From: Dipetalonema caudispina
Taxonomy: Eukaryota; Nematoda; Chromadorea; Rhabditida; Onchocercidae
Length of the DNA stretch: 64,000 bases
Assembly: GCA_013365325.1 (NCBI GenBank)
Contig: JABVXV010000149.1
Span: 1 to 64,000, forward strand
Reading direction: 5' to 3'
Part shown: in pieces, positions 32,672-47,000 of the stretch
Position numbering within the stretch: the first letter of the stretch is position 1
How the letters are laid out: each line of letters starts with the position of its first letter
Position numbers and translations under genes: made by a program
Notes under the pieces: model-generated
Told to the model about the DNA's origin: nothing
Databases searched by the model: none
Seen by the model: the letters and a program-made list of their open reading frames with translations, nothing else

Positions 32672-32925
32672 CAATTCTAATCTGTTAGATTATTTTCCCT
32701 CACCAGATTTATTACCGCGATACATCTGGCGTATCTATTTTGTAACGAGATTTCAGATGCATATTGCTGAAGTATTCGGATGTTCGCCAGTACCAGTAAA
32801 TGATCAAAACGATGATTTAAAGGTCAAACAGCGCCAGCAAAAGTATCTGTCCAAAAAATTTTACAGTGATGCAAAATTTTCCTTCAATATATGTATTTCA
32901 TCTAAATTTTGACAGCGAAATGTTA
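32672..32925 (+). CDS. Possible exon of an unrecognised gene
   Basis: An 80-codon open stretch with strongly protein-like content: LLDYFPSPDLLPRYIWRIYF followed by VTRFQMHIAEVFGCSPVPV and a charged NDQNDDLKVKQRQQK segment. AAGTATCT at 32849-32850 could be the donor. The acceptor is unclear; the CACCAG at about 32706 would join in a different phase. It may belong with 31626-31843 and 34366-34599 to one + strand gene, intact or decaying. No family recognised. Confidence 0.3.
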
Positions 32926-34365
32926 TGAATTTAAATTTTACATTAGATAAGTGATTGCTTTCTCAAATTTAGTGCACAGTTGAGAAGGGATATGCAATAA
33001 AAAATATGTCATTTGGTCAGTTTCATTTCAACTGATCAAATGCAAAATTATCACTGAATTTGTAAAATATAGCAAGACTAAAATCGAAGAATCCCTTAAA
33101 TATCCATAACTTTCTCGGGTTGCCCTTTCGTTTACTTTTTCTATTTTGAGCAGCGAGAGGTGTTGTTTTATAAGATTAAATTATTATGTTATTAAAAAAT
33201 TTTGAATTTCAAAAAGGGAGAAGATGGTTCGAAGAATAAACTAATCGAAATTTTTTTTGAATAATTGTTATTATATCCAATATGTATTTATATCGATGTT
33301 TTCTCTTTGTTTTCTTTTTTTCACGCTATAAAATTGTCTTAAATAGAAGGTTTCTTGCTTTTATTTAAAAACCAAAAATAATTTCAAGAATTATACTTAA
33401 AAAAATAGAAAAAACTTTGAATTTTAACTCTTTTGCTCTATTTATTGAAAGGGGAATCGCATTCCATAACTGCTTACCCTAAAATATGGAAAGTTACGTA
33501 TCAATCATAAAAATCATGCGAACTTTTTTTAAGGTTAATTTGATTGTTGAACGAATTCATATAAATAATTATTGGTGCAAGCAAGAAATTTATTTCGTTT
33601 TTATGAAAAAGAACTTTTCCGTTTTTTCTTCTTCTTTCTCATTCTTAACTTCCCTTTTCACTTTTCCAATTATCTTTCCTATTCCATGAAACTAAAAGGG
33701 AAGTCGAAGTTTTGTACTACTGGCAGTCAAAATTATCATTCCCGTAGTCTAATCAGTTATTTTCATCCACTCAATGATCGTTGTCTTTTCTTGGTTTTCC
33801 ATAGGAAAAATTGTAAAATGCAAATTTAGAAATTATTTTAGAGGGAATTACATTTAAAAAGCATTAAACAGCCTATTCCTGGCACATCTGGCCCATCATT
33901 TTATCCCTTTTCCCATTAAAATACAAGAAACTTATTCAAGACATAAAATTCAAATAATTTTAAATATTAAGCAAATATTGTTATGTATATTTTAGTAAAT
34001 ATAATATTTTCTCTTCTTATTTCAGCATCTTCATATCATTTTACAGTTTATCAATGGATGGAATTTGTAGATAATTAATTGAAGGCTTCCTGAAAAAAAC
34101 CACAAAAGGAAAGTATCTGCCAAATAACTTTCGTCATATCATCGACTGATTTTTCATAAACAAAATATTTGGCATTATTATATCAGTCAGTGATTTTAAC
34201 TTGGCGCTATTTATATTTATGAAAATTAGAAAAAGATTTATCAGGACCTTTTATGTAATAATTAGTCAGATAACATGCAATAAACGAGACACTATAAAAA
34301 TTTTATTATTCCCTTCGTTACTGTGTCATAAACGACCTTTCGGTCAATTCAAGAAGTAGCCTTTT

Positions 34366-34599
34366 CAGCAATTGCTCGTACCTATTCATTATGCGGTCGA
34401 TAATTTGTACATCAAATTCATCAAAATATACATTCCATATATAGCTACTAACATTTTGGCGTGGATATTAATTGGAAAATGCAAAAGACGCATGCCGAAT
34501 TTCATCCCGAAACGCATTTTAATTCAATCTCGGGAACATATTCAAGAAAGCTTGCACTCCTTTCTAGTTGAATATAACCATTGTTTACATAGTTCATAG
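34366..34599 (+). CDS. Possible terminal exon of an unrecognised membrane protein
   Basis: After the acceptor CCTTTTCAG the frame runs 77 codons to TAG. It encodes QLLVPIHYAVDNLYIKF, a hydrophobic IYIPYIATNILAWILIG segment, a basic KCKRRMPNFIPKR stretch and an amphipathic tail. A membrane segment followed by positive charges is believable as a protein C-terminus. No matching upstream exon could be fixed by phase, and the call is tentative. Confidence 0.3.
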   Translation, partial: QQLLVPIHYAVDNLYIKFIKIYIPYIATNILAWILIGKCKRRMPNFIPKRILIQSREHIQESLHSFLVEYNHCLHSS

Positions 34600-35848
34600 A
34601 GCAAATTTCGATAACAAATTGGTCATCCTAGCAAAATCAAATTTTCTTCATATCATAGCAGCATATAGTTTAAATATCCATTTAACCCAATTCTGAAATG
34701 ACTGTTTTTCAGATAAATTGCTAATTTCCCCGAAAATTTAGAATGAATTCATAGATTCAATAGAAAAATGAAATTGGCAGTAAAATTTAACAGCTATATG
34801 AGACATTTTCTACAGAACAAAAACAAACTATTAATATACTTCTGAGACCAGCAGTAAATAATAGTCATTTTGCAAGTATTACTTCTACAGGAATTAATTA
34901 TGCTCCTTAAATTTCTTGAAATTAAATTATAACAAATTTTTTTAAAACACAGAGCGGAGAAGCTATTGTAAAATAAAGAAGTAAGACTGAGACAACAATA
35001 GGCAACCACTGTTTTCTCTCTAAAGTCAAGGCCTTTATAAAGTTTATCAAATTGTGAGTCATTTAGTTTGGAAGAAATTTTTAAAATAATAAATATTGTG
35101 TCTGTAATCTCCGAAAAATTTTAACTAATTAATTAATGGATGTCAATAAACATTAAAATAAGCTATGAAAAAAACACTAAAATCTGACAACATACGAAAA
35201 TTTTGAAGGAATACTGCGAGATATGCAATGCAGAATTGAATTGGATGGATATGGGAAAAAAGCAAAACTTTGTGGAAATATTATCACCATTGGAAATGAA
35301 ATTGAGAGATGGAAATGATAAAAGCAACAAATTGGTGAAAAATTTTGTGATACCCGAAATTAAGTGTATTCGAAAATTACATATTCAAGTGGAGTGAAAT
35401 TCTTGGAAAGACGAATTGACCATTATCCAAACGACGGTTAATGTGCAAATGTCTGATTGGATAGGACCGCAGATGGCAAAAATACCACTAGTAACCTTTG
35501 CAATTAAAATTTCCATCTCCTTTAATTCCTGTGAAAGTTTCTGAAACCTTCAAAAACAAGTGAGACGTCAGCTTTAATATGATATAAATACAAATGTCAA
35601 GACTTTACAGAAATAAGCGAAGCTATTAGCAATCATGCTAGATTAACCAATTAAAACTAATTAGGGTGCTACTTTCCGAGTATCAAAATTGGCTTTTTGA
35701 ATTACAGGTAATACAAAAATTTAAGCAATTTTACAACTAAATTTGAGTATGAAATCTGCCAAAAGCTGTTTGAGACATATGATTTAAAATGTCAAATTCA
35801 AGGAAGAAAATATGCGAAGATTGATGACGAATTCAAATAGTTACCAGG
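34600..35848 (+). other. Intergenic, nothing firm
   Basis: AT-rich. A + strand open frame at 35203-35397 starts KEYCEICNAELNW but has no splice partner or complete zinc-binding pattern. Confidence 0.45.
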
Positions 35849-38800
35849 TTACCTGGTCACCTGGTTATGAAAATAACATGGGAGAGAGACCAATATATAA
35901 AACAAAAGTGTGAAAACTGAACATTTGAACTTTCTGGATGAAGCAGCTCGTCTATAAGCGCTAGCCTCCGCATCAAAAGTTGACAATTCGTAATCTTTTG
36001 TCCTAAGTTTACCTGTAAAAGAATAATTTAGGATTAAGCGTAGGAAAAATTAATGGAATTTTGATAATAAATGTATAGACTTGAAGCGTTTAGAGGATGA
36101 GCTAATCGTATTCAATGTTTTCGTATGGCGTGAAAAATTTATTTCTCATTACGATGATTAAAATTAAAGTCATCTTTCTTTGGTCGCTTTTTTCACTTCC
36201 ATCTTAGCCCAAATGTGTCTATAAAATAAGTTTTCGCAATTATCAGTGCTTAATAACTAATTGAATTAAAATTTCAATAATACACAATTGAATGAGCTCA
36301 GCAATTAAAAAATTAAAAGGTTTTTCTTAATAAGTTTAGCTACCACTTTTGCAATATTATTTCTTCAACATTTAAAGCCAAGAATGGCAGTAAAATGGCA
36401 GTTATTTGCTCATAGGAAATAAATTTTTAACAGGCTATTTCAGCGAAGAAATTTTTTTTTAATCTGAGCACTATTAAATCTACAAATATCCATTTCTTTT
36501 TATATAATTTCCGAAAAATTTCCATTAGAATAGGAAGAAATAGGGTCGTTTTTGAATATTTTATGCAAATTTCAAAAAAATTATCTTTATTTTTGAATCG
36601 TTTGAATACTGAAAGATAAAACGTTAAATTAAAATATTGAATTGCTCACCAAAATAGCATTTTTCAATAGACATATCACCAATTAATCTTCCCATTGTTG
36701 TATATCCAATCACCAGTGGTTCTTCAACTATGCATAACTTTCCGTAATCAGTATCCTGTCTCAGGAATGGAAAAAATACATCCAAATCGGTAGATTCATG
36801 GAAAACGAATGTTTGTGATGCTGGATGTGCCATTGTAGCACTTTGCAAAGTAGCAGTTAATCTTAATTTTTTATTTTGCAAATCAAAAAAAATGAAAAAA
36901 AATTTTTGACAATTTAAATTTCTTTAATTGGTTAAGTTAAAAATTTTTGAAACTTTAATTAAGTATATCGAATGAAAATTATTGCAAAATGTATTAACTT
37001 TCAAATAACAAAGCAAAAAAAGACGAATAAAAAAGATTAGCATAATAATTAGATAAAATTATAGTATATATACATTTAGCGGTAAATTGTTTTAACAAAT
37101 GCAACAAATAGAAGTGGTGATATGTAGTTACATTTACCAACAGGGCAGAACAAATACTTAATTTCATTGGAAATTTTAGAAATAGTATTCAACCATTTCA
37201 CTCAATTCTAATCAAATTCTCAAGCCATTTCAACAAATGTCCAACGAAATACTTGCAGCTATGAAATGATACTTCTTCCAAAATGACAATTGTATCTAAA
37301 GTAGACTACGATGAAAAACAGGTGGCGCTAACAGGTAGCTTAAGAAAAATTAGCAAAATATTGAGGATATCTTAAATAAGGAATAATTCATCTGTGAGGA
37401 ATTTTTTTCAAATGAAATAATTTTGTTATTTTTAAATCGAAAATTTCAATGTTCTATAATAAATTTGTGGCAAAAAATATTGTATTGAGATATTTTGTTT
37501 ATCAACCATTAGTTTTGCAATTTTTTGAGGTTTCGAACATATAATTATTGAAAAGCAAGTAGAAGTTCAAACCGTCCTGTGTTTTTTTTGCTTTTTTGGT
37601 GTTTTTTTAGCTTTTTTCTTACTTATTTAAAATTATTCAATCCTTTTTCTGATTATTTTTCAAATATTCAGCTCGTGAAGTTCAAACCGTCCTGTGTTTT
37701 TTTGCTTTTTTGGTGTTTTTTTAGCTTTTTTCTTACTTATTTAAAATTATTCAATCCTTTTTCTGATTATTTTTCAAATATTCAGCTCGTTCTAATCATC
37801 CTATTCGTTTTCTTTCTGCATTTTATTTATTGATTCGAATTTTCCCAAGCATTACTATCTTTTCTAGCAAATCATAGCCGTAATTGTTAGTGGATGTCGT
37901 GAAGCTGAATGTGACAAGTAATTTGCGACATTACAAATATAATTGTTGTCTGCTAAGATGACAAATTACAATTAGAAATTGACGAGTGAAAAACGAAATT
38001 TTGGAATCGTTATAGTATACCCATCCAAGTGCCGAATATTCATCATTTAAATACGATGATTTCGAACAAAAATTACCCCTGAGGAATTACTTTGCATAAT
38101 TATTTCATAAACGAAAAATCCTACATACAGGTCTTAAAATTTTTTCTCGCAAATTTGAAATATTTAATTAAAATTTTTTATTTCATCGAAAAGTTGCATT
38201 AATTGTAAAAGTGAAATTAACAATTGTACTATTACCTTATTGGAAACTCGACGATTGACCGTATCCGAAATTGCATCGTTGTCGATGAAATATCAATAAT
38301 TTCTACGTCGGTGACACTCGTTTCGGCGCTTTTCCCGAATCGATCTAGCGTACGTAATGTTCGACAATCAGTACCTGTGGATTCGTTGTGCCTATTGAAA
38401 TTTTCCCATTCAACGCAAACATAATACCATTGCCGCTCTCTTAAATTTGATATACTCACCTGAAATCATGTCAAATATTTTGGGGAATATAAATTTTTGG
38501 GAATTTCAGAGATGGATAAGCATATAAAGGCTGTATTGTCAAGATACTAGCATTCCTTTCTAACAAATATGCACTTCTTATGGCTCATTGTTAACTCTTA
38601 ATAGATAAAAACTTCAAGATTACCACTTAATAAAATTGAAATTTGATTAATATTTAAGTGATTTTTGAAATTTTTGTAAATGAGAAAGGTTATGTTTTTT
38701 CAGTCACCATTTCCCATAAAATCAGCAACCACTTATTGCTCGCAATCAGCAACCTTTGTGACAAAGATATGGGCAACGGATATCATATTAACGTCCCTTG

Positions 38801-40002
38801 CCTTACTGTATAATTATCAGAACAGATCCATAATTTATTTGCAGCCGTTATAATAATTATAGGTGCGGCAAAATGGACTTTAATTTCCAGGAAATAATTT
38901 TAAAGATCATATCGCTATATGATAGAGAAACCTTATTTCTTCTTCCTTTCTCTTTATAATATTTTGATGTACACAAAAGAATCTCGAAATATTAGTAACA
39001 AATTATGGAAAGATTTCAAATATATGAGTAGTTGGACTCACAAATTTACCTGTTTATCACTTCGAATATTGTCTGGATAGAATATTTTAATAGTAGTAGA
39101 TTCATCAGGTCTTAGTGGCATTGCAGTTATGAAAAGTGTCGGAATTTGAATTGGTGCAAGATAGGAATCCAGGAATGAATCCAGTAATACAATCCGGAAG
39201 CCATGTTTTGTTGCGTCCACAAAATTTATAGCTCTGTAGATTTCCATATTCAACAAAATTAGACAATTTAGTAAGCAATCTATAGGAAAGACTTTAGTCA
39301 ATTGTAATTCGTATACGTATTCAAATATTCTGTTTCAAAATTCAAGAAACTTAAAATGAAAAATTTTTCAGTTATATATTTATATGTGAAGATATTGTCC
39401 CTCCAAATATATTCCTTCTAAAACAATTTATAAAGTTTATTCATAGTATATACTTTTCACATGGTTGTGAAATCTCATTTCTGTAAAATTTCATTCTTGA
39501 AATTTTATTTTCAATTATTTCAGCAGGATATATTTGTTTCAGAAATAGCAAGCAATTTCGCTAATCCAGTAAAAATGATTCATTTTGGCATCTGCTTCTA
39601 TTGGTGATGCTGGAATGAATTTTCGTGTTCGAATTACATTTCAATTCAGTTCAATTCATTTTCAATTGAACTCATATCACTTCTTCATTACGGCTAAATG
39701 CTTGTACTCAGTTATGCGAGGACTAAAGTTATTGTTGTCTAAAATCCAAATGTCATAAGTTCGAATTTACTCCAACTTTGAAACATACAAGTTTCTTTCT
39801 TTTCAATTGACAAAATATTCGAAATCTTGCTACAAAATGTTGAAATTTAACAAATTTTTACAAGGAAATTGGTAAAAATTGTCGTGAGGATAATTAGCAC
39901 TAACTTGGTATTGACGAAAAACCTTTGGTACTTTGGATTGCCACGTGATGAAACCACAACAATTGTAATGAAAACAAATAAAGCCGATATAAAATGAGCC
40001 AT
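35849..40002 (-). CDS. Secreted/anchored fibronectin-III-like protein, copy 2
   Basis: Five exons (39905-40002, 39050-39233, 38236-38459, 36650-36861, 35849-36012) give 293 residues. A signal peptide (MAHFISALFVFITIVVVSS) precedes RGNPKYQRF. The two modules match copy 1 almost residue by residue: AINFVDATKHGFRIVLLDSF, WYYVCVEWENFNRHNESTG, then YGKLCIVEEP and MSIEKCYFG. After KDYELSTFD the C-terminus is hydrophobic (CSVFTLLFYILVSLPCYF) and ends NQVTR. Exons two to four have the same lengths as in copy 1 (184, 224, 212 nt) and the same phases, so the genes arose by duplication. The fourth exon uses an unusual AAG acceptor (ATTAAG). The last codons lie in an ACCAGGT/ACCTGGT repeat at 35841-35867. 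The name rests on FN3-like pattern only. Confidence 0.75.
37562..37790 (+). repeat. 115-bp tandem duplication in an intron of FN3-like copy 2
   Basis: Two adjacent copies, 37562-37676 and 37677-37790, both begin GAAGTTCAAACCGTCCTGTG. They differ only in one T-run (8 versus 7 T) as far as I can see. The near identity marks a very recent event. Confidence 0.9.
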
Positions 40003-40754
40003 TGTTTATTGTTAGGATCAACAGTAATCCTCTTTCGATGCTAATAAGTGATATAGCTACAGGAATAATCGTGCGAGGTAGAAATATTACCGGTAGTTTT
40101 GATCAAATAAAGGGTGGAGTCGTATGTTTGGACAAAAGTTTGCGAAGCCAGAAGAATGAATGAAAGGTTGTGGTTCGATTTAACTGGTAGATGTCAAAAA
40201 TTGTCGAAATTACCGATTAATAAAGAAAGAATAATACAATAATATTATTATTGGTGAACCAATCAGGATTATAATATATCACGTCTCGGTCTTTCTCTAA
40301 TCACTGAGACTTTTAACCTAAAACTCAGAAAATTGAATCTTTGTTTCCATGAATGGGCGGAAGGAAGAGAAATAATGGAGGCAGTTTGTCGTTAGAATTA
40401 TAAGAAGAATAGGGACAGTAATCAGAATACGTTGGTCGGTTGATTGATTTCTGCAAATATTTAGCTTCATGTCACATATGGAATCGTTAAACGTTATGAA
40501 GTTAATCCCAACTAATCAACGTATTACAGAGAGAGTCACTATGAATGGCAAGATTTATCATATCAATAAATTAATCTCGCCGATCAGTAATGTCTAAATA
40601 AAGTGCAACCATTACATGCAAGCAAATGAAATTGCAAACAGTTCAATAAAGCTGCAAATGTTGAAAAAACTTTTTAATTAAAAAGCAGCAACAAAAGAAA
40701 AAGAGGAAGTAAGGAGTAGAGATGACAATTAAAACTTATTCTATGAAACGGATA

Positions 40755-41027
<273 letters not shown>

Positions 41028-44000
41028 AAAGAATACAAATGAGATATTTAAAACCTTGAATGGAAGTGGAATCTGTAAGATTACATAATCTCTGGTTTAA
41101 GTCATGAATTACGAAATAGATGACGTTTGCATTACATTATTAAACGATGAGATTTAAATGGAAATGAGTGAAATTTTCAAAAGTACACTTAAATAGTTAG
41201 TCACTACAAAACTAAACATAAAAATTTCGTGCCATTAAAAACATTTAAAAAGCGTTAACAATCATTTTAAATGGGTCAAAGGATGATACAATTAAGATTT
41301 ACAGCTCTATCATCGAATGGCAGATTATGACTTCTTGTTAGCGATTGCTATGAGAGATTGTTTGCATAATTGTCACTTGCGGGCTTTTTATCAGATTTCG
41401 TTTGATTATCTTCACTATGGTCACATTTACATACACCAAATGTTTGCTTTCATTATGCTACTCCTTAAGAAATCGAGAATGAAGTCCTTGGAAACAAAAT
41501 AATAGATTGTATCATCTTTCCGCTTCTTCCCGTATCATAACACACAATTTCAGATAAACACAGCAATGTACGTAACAAATAAAATAATGTAATCCAATGA
41601 TGAAATTGGATGTGAAAAATATTATTATTTTCAAATTATCAAAATAACCATAAGAAATATCATAATTTAACCGATATGATGAAAAAAAAAACAAACGTTT
41701 TTTTATAAGATGTAATAAAATACGATATCGGCAATAAAAATTCCTTAATTTTAACCAATAATTCGATCCAGTTTGCTTTGCTCTCAACAGAAATGAATTA
41801 GGGGAAAGGAAATTAAAAAAACAAAAAAATTCATTCCTTATTTCAAATAAAACCAAGCACATAATGTAATAACATAAGAAATCATGACTGTTAGTCTAAA
41901 GTTAATAAAATGCAATTTTATTAACAATTTCATTATATTAAGAAAATTATCATGGTGTAACATTCGGATAATTAAAGTATGCGCAATTTGAGTAAATATA
42001 ACTTATTTAAAATCAAAATACGATAAATATTGTATGAATGTAAATGGTAATAAATGACGATAAATTATAATTATAATAAAGGGACATGATGTTATTGGTA
42101 TTATATGCTTACCATAATGTCGTCTGCAATAGAAATAACGAATGTCATCATTAGGTGAGAAAGATTCTCGAGAATGACGGGTGATGCAAGGTTCTCGAGA
42201 GTAGCTAGTTAAGAATGGCGAGAAAAGGATTACAAATATATCTCATCATATTATGATTGAATTATTGTTTCATGTGCTTATTGATGTAATATTACTTCAT
42301 TAATATCACTGTTTAAAATGTGAGAATGCAATATTATAGAAATAAGTCAATAGGTCAACAAATAGCTTTTGTTCCTTCTTTTTTCTAAGCTATTCTTTAC
42401 TATTATTTTACTAAAGTGAGCAATATCTTTATTCTTATTATTATTATTAGGTAAATAATACCGCGTGACTGAGGGATAGTTGAAAGAGGCAAAGAAAATA
42501 AAACAAAACAGGTGTAATTCAATGAAGCATTAATTGCAAAAAAAGTGAATGCTTGTCGGAAGGATGAAAAAATGATTTATAAATAACAGCTAGCGAAAAG
42601 TGATAGGAGTTAAGAAGTAAATTAATTTAAATTTCTTTCCCAAATGCAAACAAATAAGCGAGGATATATTGTTAGCATAATTTATGCTTTAAGAGATGAA
42701 GCAAATGGTTGTTCCTATGATTGGAAGAGAAATAATTTTTTAAATCTTTCATTTTTCTTTTAAATGGTGTCAGTTTGCTTGATGTAACAGGAAAAATTGA
42801 TTGGCAATGAAAAAATGACAAGAAATGCTTAAATATAAGGAGTGATATTAGCTTTACTGCTGAAGAAATACAATAACTTTTTCACAATATACCTAATTTG
42901 ATCATTTGAAGATTTTCGTTGTTTTCGTCATTATAAATGCTGAATTCAGATGCTTCTTAAATGGTATTATCAAAATAAAGTAATCACAAGAATATTGATA
43001 TTGATATACAAAGAAAAAAGAGATTTTCATATTTTGATGGTATGCCAAAGATAAAAATGTAAATGACCGATGGTCATTTAATAATTGGGACTTCTAAGAC
43101 GATATCTCATTTGTCAAGATTTTTTCATGAAATTAAAGCTCAAGGATGAAAATTTTGGAAAAAAATGAGGTAAGAATCAAAGAAAGATATGAAAATGAAT
43201 TAATTATTCTAAAATGTAACAAGCAAAAATAATTAACCTAATAAAATTTAAAATTGTACATCACAGAAGACTCTTGCAAAAATATGTGCTAAAAAACATT
43301 GCTTTATACTTATTGAAGTATAAATTTCAATAATGCACATTTTTTTAAGGTGATAATAGAAGAAATATGCAGTAAGTAATGGAATAATAAATTAATGGTT
43401 TCAAAGATTGTTTACAGGCAAAAATTTCTGTATAAAAGAATAATATCAAGAATAAAATTGGCAATGCATTAATACACTTTGACATTTCGTTTCAATTTGC
43501 TGTCACATACGAACTATTCAGAAGGATTCGTAGCAAAAATTTGAGCAATACATTGTATTGTATTTGCAATCATTCCTACGATCAATAATAATATTTGCTT
43601 TATATTTAATTATATGCTTTCATTAATTAGTTCCTTCACGAAATATTCATTCGCCATCATACTGATAACTCATTGAAGTGACACTTTTAAAATAATTAAC
43701 AATTAAGTCAATATTTAGAAAGACATTTAAGGTTAAATGATAGCATATTAGAATCAAAGAAAAAGGATAATTTTAACGGGTAATTAATAATTACGAATGG
43801 ATAATCTTTGTAACAATAACAGTAGTACTGGATGAAAAAGAACATTTTAATTGAGACGAAATAGAAATTGATGAAATATATGAAATAAAATTATTAAGGA
43901 ATTAGGAAAAGAACGAAATAACTACAAAGCATAGTTATGACAGTGATTGAGAGCAATTTAATGGTGGATAGTAAAACAAATCTGCTTGTCAAACAAGTAT

Positions 44001-47000
44001 TTTCATCTTCAAGATTGACAAAAAAAAAGTACTGTCATGTGAAGTGTAAAGGAAGCCATTGCTTCTTACTGATTAATTTTCAGATTGGAAGACGAAAACG
44101 AAGTGAAAATTGATAATTCTCAAAATTCCTTTGATTTTCGAGCAATAATTATTTGGTATAATAATGAAATGAAAATGGTATAAGTGGGAAATACTTTAGA
44201 ATTAATTCCTTCGCTAAGAGAAAATATCATTAGCTATACACAATATACAATGCAAATTTCAACAATCTTTTTGTAACCTTAATAATTAAACGACAAGTAA
44301 ATGAGTACATTCATAAATAATATTGGCAGCGAAATTTTAAACCTTAATTGGAGTAATTCCTTTGTAATCATCGAACAACTCATCAAGTATCATTACACCT
44401 TGCTGAACAGATTACTGTAAACAGTTTGTCAAAGGTAAGAAAGAAAAGAATACTGTATTGCGGATCATTTTTGTAACTCGATAATAATTTCTTCTTCATA
44501 TTCGTCAGCCAAACAGTGCAGTATAATCCACATTTTTACTTCATGAAGAATAGTTATGATTATATTACGATAAATATATGTGACCCTACCTTAATTCTCT
44601 ATCTCATCATTAACACTTATAAAATCATAAATTACAGTAATTACAGTAATTGAAAGTGCTGATTTAGTTAATAGAAATGTGCACAACAATAAGAAATACG
44701 TGTGAATAAAAAAAAAAAATTTCTAAAATAGCCAGTTTAACTTTTGCCATGATATATCAACTATGTGAAATAGGCGAACTTAGCATAAGATAAGATTTTG
44801 TCTTTCCAAAAATAATCATATGCTATAGTTTAGCATAATGTTATATTCTAATAAATATTATAAAAGGACTGTTTGTGAAGTTTAAGTAAATCACTGATAC
44901 AATTTAACTTCATCCTAACTATTTACATATATATATTTTACTTAATGAACTGTGAAAAACTAATTACAATAAAACTATGATGAAATAAACAGCAAGAAGA
45001 CGATATAAGACAATGTTCATTGACGCCAAGTACATGCATGTAGCAATTAGGTATTTTGTTGAATTAAATAATAATTCAGCTACTCAGAGGTTATCATTCA
45101 ATAACTACCAGTTGCAAATAAAATTAAATTAATTAAAAATTTTTTACCGCTGCAAATGATATCCGTTCATTTATTTAGTATTTAGTTAGCATAATTTTAT
45201 TGAAACAGTAACGAAACGTAGTAATATATCATAATTGATAAAGGGAAATTTTAGTTCTATATCAATTACTTTCCAAGTGATACAGTCTTAATTATAATCC
45301 TATTATTAGTCCATTCATAAAACAACCTAATAATTTTGTCAAAAAATTTAGAAAGACAGTTATGACATAATCTAAACTTACCATTCATTGTTACGCCATT
45401 ATTTAACTTCTGATTACTGGAATTGACAAACTATCGTATTATGTCATTTAAGCTTAACATAACCGCGAACGAATTCTTCGGAAGATAAATTAGTTGAAAA
45501 TGAAAATTCTTCATGAATAAAGAGTGGCTGTATGATATAATATTCAGTTGATGGTGATGAAGTATGGTAGATGATACGGTGTACAACAAATATATAGAAC
45601 ATTAAAGGTGAAATATATGCAAGGAAGGACTTGGAAAACATTGACGAAGCAGGTGTGGCTGATTGATAGTTACTTGGCTCAGATTACAAACATAATACTA
45701 ACAGCAAAGCATTATCATTTGATTCCCAACTTTCGAAAAAGTGATCTCACAATGAGGTTGTAAATTTGGGGCATCTTTTACCATCGTAAACAATCTTTTA
45801 ATCATATATCCAAATAAACACTCATATTTTATCGATTTATCAATGATCACATTTAATTGAAGCTACTTATAAAACATCCCATAGCACTGCTATCTAGTTG
45901 CATTGTTTGTTGTCTTCTTTTTTTGATAAGTTTAAAATTACCTCATAAATTTTCGAAACTTTAGGGTTTAGATTTTAAAAATTTGATTCTAATTACTGTT
46001 TAAATTAAGCCCATAAACTAAGCGACATCAAATGTAGCTTGTTGATTCAGCTGATCGATTCTATATTCATCAAATATTTGCTTGGGGAAACTTAGGATAA
46101 TACGGTAGGAATACTATTTACCTAAATTATTTCAATTAGGTTATTGCCTATAATTTCATCGCAATTAATTCATTTATGAATTCTATTGAACAAAAGTTTT
46201 GTTTAAAAAGACAGAAAAAGATATTTTCATTGAAATCTTTACTTAGTTTTAATTCATTTTCTGTTCATAATCCCTCAAACTATTTGCTTTTTATTACATT
46301 TGCATAAAAAGTATGAATTCTTGAGCGGTTGATTGAGAAAAAAAGAAGGAAATAATAATTAATTTGCATTTGTTAGATTTCAATTTTGCTGTGCGGAAGT
46401 AAAGTACATCAATTTACTTCACAATTTAATGCATTTTTTGAAATCATAAGTAAGGTCAGGGTCATATTGAGGTGAATAGTGCAAGGACAAGAATAAACAA
46501 ACAATTAGTTAGTTCAATTGTGTGCGACCAATAATTTCGGGATGATTTTAAGAAATGAAAGGAGAAATTTGACTAATTGTTAATTCTAACTAAGAAAATG
46601 AATTGATAGATTTATTTTGTTTAGTGCTGTAGTGGATTTCAGAGTGAAAAAGGACGCTACAAAAAGAGTTTACTCTTCAAAAATTTTTCGAAATAACATA
46701 TCATTTGATATTTCTTACCTAATTTATCATTCATCTTTTCCTAACGCTACGCCTGACGTCATTATTGTCCAGAAAATACTATTTACAGTTTCAATTAAGA
46801 ATTCGAGATGGAATAATGAATCACACATACTGAATTGCATCGATCTGAAAATTTCCAGTTCATCAAAGTTAAGTAACTCACAATGCTGAAATTTGTGTAA
46901 TCCCACACCTTTTTCTCCCTTCCCTAACATTCACATAAATTTCGACGGGATTTTTTTCATCATTTCCTGAAATTTGCATATTTCCACTGAAATACAAATT

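Noticed and set aside
35203..35397. Plus-strand frame beginning KEYCEICNAELNW, suggestive of a zinc finger
   Set aside because: Only one CxxC pair is present and there is no second metal-binding pair or splice partner.
37579..37833. Plus-strand 84-codon frame with a repeated hydrophobic peptide
   Set aside because: It is the translation of a tandem duplication in an intron of the opposite-strand FN3-like gene.
46617..46930. Overlapping frames on both strands
   Set aside because: No motif, no splice sites that join in phase, and open on both strands as expected of a locally stop-poor stretch.
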